Below are positions 5,898 through 10,342 of a DNA stretch of 10,342 nt, in pieces; the stretch's first letter is position 1, and each line of letters opens with the position of its first letter. The stretch spans positions 1 through 10,342 of the forward strand of contig JAJFBJ010000111.1 of assembly GCA_020697375.1 (NCBI GenBank), in the 5' to 3' direction. A program made the translations under genes and the position numbers. This stretch comes from Nitrospira sp. Its GTDB lineage: Bacteria; Nitrospirota; Nitrospiria; Nitrospirales; Nitrospiraceae. Under the pieces are notes generated by a model, which was not told the DNA's origin, ran no database searches, and saw only the letters and a list, made by a program, of their open reading frames with translations.

Positions 5898-6628
5898 GCT
5901 CTAAACCAACTCACACGAACCCGCTTCGTCCACTCCGATTCGATGAACAATGAATCGACGCAGCCATCTTCCCCTCCTGGACATTCGATGACTCTCCATT
6001 GCCCCTGGTCAGTCTTATAGACCACCGCGGAATGGGACGTACCTCGCAGCACGATATCCCCCTCGCGAAGGTTCACCTTTCTCGCGGTCGCCGTTGCGCC
6101 GGCCTTGCCCTTATCATATTGCTCCAAACTGAATTGCCAGCGTTTCTTGAGAGCGATGGAGTAGCAATAGTTCACAAGATCGATGCAGTCAAAATGCCGT
6201 TTGCCGAGGCAGGATTCACCCAGAATGATATCGCCATCGACCGTGCGAGGCGTTAACGCATGTCCACTCGGCCCCCTCATCAATGGAGGGAGGTCTTCAT
6301 GAGGCGTCACGGCTGCGACCAGACTCAGGCGTTTTCTGTACTCACGAAGATCCGCATCGGATGTGCTGAGGATTTTGCCCTTTACGTTCTTGAATCGCCC
6401 TTTGCAAATGCGGCCTCCTTTCCACGACCGAGCCGCTTGCACATTGGGCTGGTCTGCCGACAGACTCAATGCTTCGAGCACCACGCTGTCCTGAGGCGAA
6501 CCTAGGGGGGTATCCGCATCTAGGGGCCTATCGCCTCTTGCCCCATTCACAAAATGACAGCCTTCCTTGTGAAGACTCTTCGCAGTCGCAACCACTGTCG
6601 CACGTTGTGCACTCGTCATGGTAGGCAT
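5894..6628 (-). CDS. NlpC/P60-like (C40-type) cysteine peptidase
   Basis: 244 aa. The core is GESCLGKRHFDCIDLVNYCY (residues 137-156), a variant of the NlpC/P60 DCxxLV motif with C148 as nucleophile. REGDIVLRGTSHSAVVY (188-204) carries the family GD strand and the catalytic histidine H199, and VIECPGG (213-219) may give the third polar residue, E215. The N-terminal part (HFVNGARGDRPL, 25-36) resembles the start of the NlpC fold, with an insert of about 100 residues before the nucleophile. Family members cleave gamma-D-Glu-diamino-acid bonds in peptidoglycan or act as amidases. No signal peptide or cell-wall-binding domain is present, which is unusual for a housekeeping wall hydrolase. The start has AAAGGAG 8 nt upstream. 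The gene lies 111 nt after the MACPF-like gene. Confidence 0.78.
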   Translation of the reverse strand: MPTMTSAQRATVVATAKSLHKEGCHFVNGARGDRPLDADTPLGSPQDSVVLEALSLSADQPNVQAARSWKGGRICKGRFKNVKGKILSTSDADLREYRKRLSLVAAVTPHEDLPPLMRGPSGHALTPRTVDGDIILGESCLGKRHFDCIDLVNYCYSIALKKRWQFSLEQYDKGKAGATATARKVNLREGDIVLRGTSHSAVVYKTDQGQWRVIECPGGEDGCVDSLFIESEWTKRVRVSWFRA

Positions 6629-6739
6629 GGCTGTGGCTCCTTTGCTGATGATGCCAACGCTGTTCTTACGATGCAGAATCCTCCTGCCGCGCCCAGAGGA
6701 CGCGCATTGCGCGACGCATTTCTCGACAGAGAGGGATGG

Positions 6740-7933
6740 TCAGCGAGCGGGCGCCGAGATCTGCTTGGCTTTTTGAGCCAGCAATCGCCTCTGTGCCATC
6801 ATGACCGCCATGGCTTGGGCGCGAACTCTTTGCGGCTTCGGTTTGCCGACAAAGTGGACGATTCGGACCGGGGCAGCCTTCCGTTTCAGCGATTTGAGCG
6901 ACGCGATCACCGACTCCGAATGGACCTGGGGCAACTCGGCCTCCTTGGGATTATCCACTGCATGCGAGGCCGCATCGTAGATGGCATCGATGTCCGTCTC
7001 GAGCGTATTGCGCCACTTGTCCAGATTTGAAATGGGGAACGGCGCATAGGACTTGATGTTCTTGCTGACCACCTCGAGATCATTGAGGGCAGCGTCATAT
7101 CGAATGACCAACTTCGCAGCTTCATTGAGCACACGCTTCTGCTGTCTGAAGTCCATGAAATTCGGCGCGTCTGGTAAGGGAAGTGTCTTGTAGCTCGCTA
7201 CGAGACAGCTATAGGGAATCGGATTTTTTGCGATGATGCTTGGAAACTGTTTCAAACGTACGGTGGCTTCTTCAATCGTCGGTGTCAGCGACGCTTCCAT
7301 GCCTTTCCCTCCGCTCTGCAGCATGGCCACGGAGAATTCACAGGTCGAAGAGGACTGTTTGACAGTTTTCTCCACACTGGCGCTCATCGAGCCGCTCCCG
7401 ACCAGGACTTGGACGCCTGCCTTGACCTCAGCTCCCACTTTGAGGGCTTCTTCGCGTGAGCTCGAGCTGATGCTGATCACGATGTAGAACTGTCCTCCGT
7501 TTTGAAATCCACGGACAAAGGAATCGCCGTAGGCCTCCCTGAATCGTTCAGCCTGGCCTTTGCTGAGCAGTGCTGCCGCCTCTGGAAGCATCGCAGGATG
7601 CAACGTCTGCAAAAAGCTATTCGCCACAGTACAGCTGCCCACGAAATAGATGGACTGGGTATTGACGCGTAAGGATTGAGCAAATTCGAACTTGGCGCTG
7701 GCGCTCCAGACCAACGTATTCGCCTTGGCCTGTACATCGACATCGAGCGCATCGTAGAAATCTTCAACAGACTCGATGATGCTGTAGTTGTAGCTGACGT
7801 TTTGGCCTCCGGCCTGCGTGACCGACTCTGGTTCGCCCGATTTTATGGCAATTCCCATTGGAATCCCGGTGGATTCATCCACGCCCACTCCAAAATCAAA
7901 CCCCTGCGTATAGTCCAGTATGTCGGTGCTCAT
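6740..7933 (-). CDS. MACPF/CDC-like pore-forming protein
   Basis: 397 aa. Residues 134-157 (AYGDSFV, GFQNGGQFYIVIS) fit the MACPF/CDC signature, a Tyr-Gly followed about ten residues later by a Gly-Gly and a beta strand. After it comes a Ser/Thr-rich alternating segment (153-205) and a second glycine cluster (SGGKG, 207-211), as expected for the membrane-inserting hairpins of this superfamily. Strands at 71-100 (TLVWSASAKFEFAQSLRV, SIYFVGSCTV) fit the preceding core. Residues 262-330 are helical, and the last 50 are strongly basic. MACPF proteins assemble into ring pores. There is no signal peptide, as in some bacterial MACPF proteins. GAGGAGG stands upstream of ATG 7933. It heads the cassette with two cysteine peptidases. 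The superfamily call rests on motif recognition alone. Confidence 0.66.
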   Translation of the reverse strand: MSTDILDYTQGFDFGVGVDESTGIPMGIAIKSGEPESVTQAGGQNVSYNYSIIESVEDFYDALDVDVQAKANTLVWSASAKFEFAQSLRVNTQSIYFVGSCTVANSFLQTLHPAMLPEAAALLSKGQAERFREAYGDSFVRGFQNGGQFYIVISISSSSREEALKVGAEVKAGVQVLVGSGSMSASVEKTVKQSSSTCEFSVAMLQSGGKGMEASLTPTIEEATVRLKQFPSIIAKNPIPYSCLVASYKTLPLPDAPNFMDFRQQKRVLNEAAKLVIRYDAALNDLEVVSKNIKSYAPFPISNLDKWRNTLETDIDAIYDAASHAVDNPKEAELPQVHSESVIASLKSLKRKAAPVRIVHFVGKPKPQRVRAQAMAVMMAQRRLLAQKAKQISAPAR

Positions 7934-8116
7934 GTGGTCCTCCTCTACGATTGTATGATTGCGTGTAATTTGATCTGTTCAACGATGTCAGACTCGCACC
8001 CCTTAACATGCCGTCGGCACGACCTCGGCGCTGTTGTAAAGACGGATCGCAAGGGCGCACATGCTGTCCGGCAGGATGTTGAAACAATCCGTCAGCTTTG
8101 TTCTCGCGTCGTTCAT

Positions 8117-8147
8117 AGGCTCAACGTACTCGGAGTACGCTTCGCCT
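8117..8147. repeat. Hairpin with GTACTC palindrome in repeat-like segment
   Basis: A perfect 15-nt palindrome CGTACTC-G-GAGTACG (8125-8139) is flanked by complementary AGGC (8117-8120) and GCCT (8144-8147), giving an extended stem with a 4x4 internal loop. The surrounding 8070-8200 stretch (about TGTTGAAACAATCCGTC to AACAGCCTCC) resembles an intergenic repeat I recall from Nitrospira genomes. That recollection could not be checked here. Confidence 0.45.
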
Positions 8148-8248
8148 CTTCGATTGCTGCGGCCGCCCCTCCAATTAGTTTGTCAACAGCCTCCTAGTGA
8201 AAAGGCAGTGAGCAAGCCCCATACCAATTGTGGTTTACGTCGCCCGAT

Positions 8249-8289
8249 CTATTTCGCCATCGAAATAGCACCATTACCCCGGGCGAAAT
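8249..8289. repeat. Nested inverted repeats around ATTTCGCC
   Basis: CTATTTCG (8249-8256) and CGAAATAG (8261-8268) form a perfect 8-bp stem with a 4-nt loop. The overlapping ATTTCGCC (8251-8258) also pairs perfectly with GGCGAAAT (8282-8289). Two mutually exclusive hairpins can therefore form. Function unknown. Confidence 0.45.
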
Positions 8290-8576
8290 TCAGACATGGC
8301 TAAAACTGCTGGGAATCATGAGGGAGTGGGCGTCGACGCTTAGCGCACGCGACATCGAAAGCGTCGCTTGCCGGACTTCATTCAGTGAGTTTCATAGCCG
8401 AACGCGAGAAGCAGAATTTCATGTCGGTGGCTGCTGGCGTTATCAAAACGGATACGCTTGTACCCACAAAGATACAGGGGAATCCCCTCTAGCAATTGAA
8501 ATCGGTTCGCGCGCCATCCACTAACAGGCTGCTCATCTCCTCCTGACTCCACTCTCATGGGAGGGGCAAGGATGCT

Positions 8577-8597
8577 TCGCCTCGGAATGAGAGGCGA
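8577..8597 (-). terminator. Short hairpin downstream of the DUF72 gene
   Basis: TCGCCTC (8577-8583) and GAGGCGA (8591-8597) form a perfect 7-bp stem with a 7-nt loop, about 160 nt beyond the DUF72 stop codon. There is no T-run, so a terminator role is weakly supported. Confidence 0.25.
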
Positions 8598-8758
8598 CAC
8601 AAAGGTGCTCAATGTGGTCCCTATCCTTGTTCTGTTCGGCGACCGACTATGGGGAGAGGAACTGCGACAGGGAGGGTTTAAGATCGCCTCGACATCGCCC
8701 GTGAGTCGGGAAGTGGAGTCCCAAGCCCATACTGACGGCGGGGAACACCGATCAGGCG

Positions 8759-9694
8759 TTATGGAGCCTTGGCGCCCCGAAGCTTGGCAATCAATGCCTG
8801 CGTGGTAATTGGGGCGTTCCCTTCAGCGCGGTTATTGACCAGCACGTAGGCTCGAATTTTCTGGTTCATCGCCTGTCTCACCAACTCCACTGTCTGGCTA
8901 CGCATCTCCGGCAGTTCCTCAATGATCCTCGTATAGGGTTCTGCCCTCTTCTTGGCCGCTTCATAAGACATCTTCAGCGGCGTCAGCAGGCGCAGCACCG
9001 TGAAGGGAGCCGTAAACCTTCCCATCTTGCTGTGCTGCTCCCTTAACGACGGCATGTAGCTCCAGTGGTTGTACACATGGGCCACGCCATGCCGAGCCAG
9101 CATGTCGGCATAGGTATGGCCCAATATGCCCACGTTGCGAAGTTCGACGGCATACCTGAAATCCCTCGGCAGCTGTGCCAAGAACTGGTCGAGCTTGTCG
9201 AGAAACTCATGCTGGGGCAAGCCATGCCGCTGAAACTCAAACAGGAACGGCCCGGCGTGCTGCTGAAAATTGGCGTCCCGATAGGGTTGGAGCACGTCCC
9301 TGATGAAAACTTGAGCGTTAAGAAAGTGGGGGTTCGGCTGTCCCGCCTTCCTTCCATACCGGGGGTGTTCAGCATGGATCGGTATGGTGATTTCCTCCCA
9401 CACCTTGCAGCACATCTCAAAATCTTCGGGGATGTGGTGTAAATAACGCGCGAGTTGGTTCGCGGTGGGAGGACGATAGAAGGTCGAATCATTGCCCACA
9501 GTACGGAACAACGGCTCCCCGTCGTACCGATACTGGCAGTATTCACCGAGACACTCGCGGACAAAGGCCGTTTTTACATAGGCGCGCTGGTAGACCTGAC
9601 CCTTCCATCCTTCATAGGCCCATGTAGAGGTTCCGAATCGAACGAGATCGGAAGAAGCCAGGCTGGTCGGTTCATCCATCGAGAGTGAGTCCAT
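8759..9694 (-). CDS. DUF72 (YecE-type) TIM-barrel family protein
   Basis: About 311 aa, near the family's usual upper length. Family marks appear in order: VRFGTSTWAYEGWKGQVY near the N-terminus, LFRTVGNDSTFYRPP about residue 63, a middle segment with FLFEFQRHG and YAVELRN, and VNNRAEGNAPITTQAL near the C-terminus, equivalent to the FNNH..GNAP strand that closes the barrel. The protein is cytoplasmic, with no signal peptide. Its reaction is not established; DUF72 proteins are widespread and often called YecE. ATG 9694 is chosen; a GTG directly before it (9697) or an ATG at 9679 are possible, and none has a good ribosome site. A promoter and a palindrome lie directly upstream. Confidence 0.88.
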   Translation of the reverse strand: MDSLSMDEPTSLASSDLVRFGTSTWAYEGWKGQVYQRAYVKTAFVRECLGEYCQYRYDGEPLFRTVGNDSTFYRPPTANQLARYLHHIPEDFEMCCKVWEEITIPIHAEHPRYGRKAGQPNPHFLNAQVFIRDVLQPYRDANFQQHAGPFLFEFQRHGLPQHEFLDKLDQFLAQLPRDFRYAVELRNVGILGHTYADMLARHGVAHVYNHWSYMPSLREQHSKMGRFTAPFTVLRLLTPLKMSYEAAKKRAEPYTRIIEELPEMRSQTVELVRQAMNQKIRAYVLVNNRAEGNAPITTQALIAKLRGAKAP

Positions 9695-9717
9695 CACTGG
9701 GATAGGACAAGCGCAGT

Positions 9718-9729
9718 TATGCGCGCATA
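9718..9729. promoter_or_regulatory. Palindromic operator candidate in front of the DUF72 gene
   Basis: TATGCGCGCATA is a perfect 12-bp palindrome between the -10 box and the start codon, where transcription would begin. A repressor bound here would block the promoter. No matching regulator is in the window. Confidence 0.4.
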
Positions 9730-9738
9730 GATAAAGAT

Positions 9739-9767
9739 TTTATAAGGCCGACCTAATACATTCCTAA
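9739..9767 (-). promoter_or_regulatory. Sigma-70-like promoter of the DUF72 gene
   Basis: On the minus strand, -10 box TATAAA (9739-9744) and -35 box TTAGGA (9762-9767) are separated by 17 bp. The -10 is close to consensus and the -35 is weak. The transcript would start about 38 nt before the start codon. CCTAAT occurs twice, at 9752 and 9763, and once inverted as TTAGG at 9778, so the -35 area carries repeated half-sites. Confidence 0.45.
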
Positions 9768-9814
9768 TCCAAACTGGTTAGGATCAGACAAGCTGAGCAG
9801 TATGGTGAACCAGG

Positions 9815-9976
9815 ATGAATGAGGCAAAGATTTATTATCACGTCAGGCCGAGCCTGTACGCCTACATCAAGCTCTGCAACCGGCTGCTCGATCATTCCGA
9901 GCATGTCCCGCTGACCTTACAAGAACGCGAGGTGCTTCTGCTTTATACCAGGAAGCTCATCGAGCGTTTTTTGTGA
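9815..9976 (+). CDS. Small 53-aa protein, divergent from DUF72
   Basis: It begins MNEAKIYYHVRPSLYAYIK and ends with a helical, leucine-rich part (LTLQERE, LLLYTRKLIERFL). The third codon positions are mostly G or C in the first 50 codons, unlike random intergenic sequence here. The protein has no signal peptide and would be a small cytoplasmic helical protein; the CNRLLDHSEHVPLTLQER segment gives two helices joined by a turn. The ribosome site is weak (CAGG just before the ATG). It diverges from the DUF72 gene, with a shared 120-nt control region. The family is not recognised. Confidence 0.5.
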   Translation: MNEAKIYYHVRPSLYAYIKLCNRLLDHSEHVPLTLQEREVLLLYTRKLIERFL

Positions 9977-10208
9977 TTTGCGCTCTGCCGTATAGGGCTT
10001 CCCTAATTTGTTTTCAACGGCCCATGGTGGGGCGTAGCGGATATGGGACCAGAGCTGGATCTCAATGCGACAGAGCCGGAGTCCGAAATATCGGGGCCAG
10101 AATTACTCCTTCTGACCCCCGGTATTCGGCCAGGTTGGTAAGAGCCCACAGAATGTTCAGTAGGGGGCGCGCTAAGATGGCGAACCTTCTTGGCGAGCCT
10201 GCCCGCAG
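9977..10208. other. Spacer with no assured gene
   Basis: No reading frame with a ribosome site or recognisable product is seen on either strand. The main content is the long hairpin at 10083-10129. Confidence 0.5.
10083..10129. repeat. Long REP-like hairpin
   Basis: A strong stem: CCGAA (10083-10087) pairs with TTCGG (10125-10129). After one bulged A, TATCGGGG (10089-10096) pairs with CCCCGGTA (10117-10124, one G-T pair). A small internal loop follows, then CAGAA (10098-10102) pairs with TTCTG (10110-10114), around a 7-nt loop. That is 18 pairs in 47 nt. The TTCTGACCCC edge resembles ends of REP elements mobilised by Y1 (RAYT) transposases. Without a T-run it is not a classical terminator, though it may stop transcription between converging genes. 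Confidence 0.5.
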
Positions 10209-10342
10209 CTACTGTCTGGCCACCAATTGGCGTTGAATCGCTTCGGCTTCAGTCAGGTGATTCTGCAGATCCGGTCTGGCCTGCATCAAAGTGTTGTTTG
10301 AGCCATGAGTTATCCGCGGAATTCGCGATCTTTTCCAGCAAG
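10209..10342 (-). CDS. Possible 3' end of a minus-strand gene entering from the right edge
   Basis: Two minus-strand frames are open at the window edge. One ends at 10209 with the sequence DLQNHLTEAEAIQRQLVARQ. The other ends at 10253 and reads LLEKIANSADNSWLKQHFD in its first part. Both are short and helical, and neither can be matched to a family. At most one is a real C-terminus. The strong hairpin just beyond would suit the end of such a gene. Confidence 0.25.
   Translation of the reverse strand, partial: CWKRSRIPRITHGSNNTLMQARPDLQNHLTEAEAIQRQLVARQ

Larger units (their letters stand above)
7934..8758. other. 825-bp intergenic region with several hairpins, no convincing gene
   Basis: It separates the MACPF-like gene start from the 3' end of the DUF72 gene. 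The 7934-8020 part should hold the cassette promoter (a TTGAAC box at 7979-7984 on the minus strand, with a CATACAAT stretch nearer the gene; spacing not ideal). Short reading frames here lack ribosome sites and homology. The structured elements at 8117-8147, 8249-8289 and 8577-8597 are listed separately; there is also a 13-nt palindrome AGGGGA-A-TCCCCT at 8476-8488. The region looks like accumulated repeats or decayed sequence. Confidence 0.55.

Noticed and set aside
7676..8197. Plus-strand open frame over the start of the MACPF-like gene
   Set aside because: Mostly antisense to a well-supported gene with a strong ribosome site; no homology seen.
8228..8524. 98-codon plus-strand frame in the intergenic region
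   Set aside because: Starts at TTG without ribosome site, lies over nested hairpins, and the translation matches nothing I recognise.
8572..8808. Plus-strand frame starting ATG 8572 behind a GGGAGGGG stretch
   Set aside because: The ribosome-like site is tempting, but the frame covers a hairpin, runs into the DUF72 3' end and has no protein-like features.
9973..10236. 87-codon plus-strand frame
   Set aside because: Spans the strong hairpin at 10083-10129, has no ribosome site and a composition like non-coding DNA.

Overview
The window looks like a boundary between an integrated mobile element and a bacterial chromosome. The composition is moderately GC-rich. Two features suggest a Nitrospira-like host (Nitrospirota): a small periplasmic protein whose C-terminal domain resembles ones common in that genus, and a PEP-CTERM-associated type of domain. 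No rRNA or housekeeping marker is present, so the assignment is an inference.

Bases 1 to about 3218 hold the right end of an integrative element, with all genes on the minus strand. From right to left these are a 207-aa protein of unknown function, an AlpA/excisionase-like HTH protein, a 166-aa protein of unknown function, and a large primase-polymerase/DUF927 replication protein that runs off the left edge. The last three overlap and are probably translationally coupled. The right border is the 3' half of a tRNA-Arg(CCT) gene at 3174-3218: anticodon loop to CCA, with no matching 5' half. This is the usual signature of a tyrosine-integrase att site. The intact tRNA and the integrase should lie to the left, outside the window. 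The AlpA-like plus primase content recalls phage satellites (P4 or PICI type).

Bases 3219-4400 are chromosomal. They hold a possible decayed reading frame, two small exported proteins on the plus strand, and two hairpins that separate them from the convergent genes that follow.

Bases 4406-7933 are the most interesting part, a minus-strand cassette of four proteins. In transcription order they are a MACPF/CDC-like pore-forming protein, an NlpC/P60-like cysteine peptidase, a C39/papain-like cysteine peptidase, and a PEP-CTERM-type domain that lacks both signal peptide and C-terminal anchor. None has a recognisable signal peptide. A membrane-pore protein next to two cysteine peptidases recalls protease-activated pore systems such as bacterial gasdermins, and also toxin/effector cassettes. 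No such function is established here.

Bases 7934-8758 carry no convincing gene but several hairpins. A DUF72 (YecE-type) gene follows on the minus strand, with a readable promoter and a palindromic operator candidate. Diverging from it is a 53-codon small gene. The last 360 bases contain a long REP-like hairpin and possibly the 3' end of another minus-strand gene.
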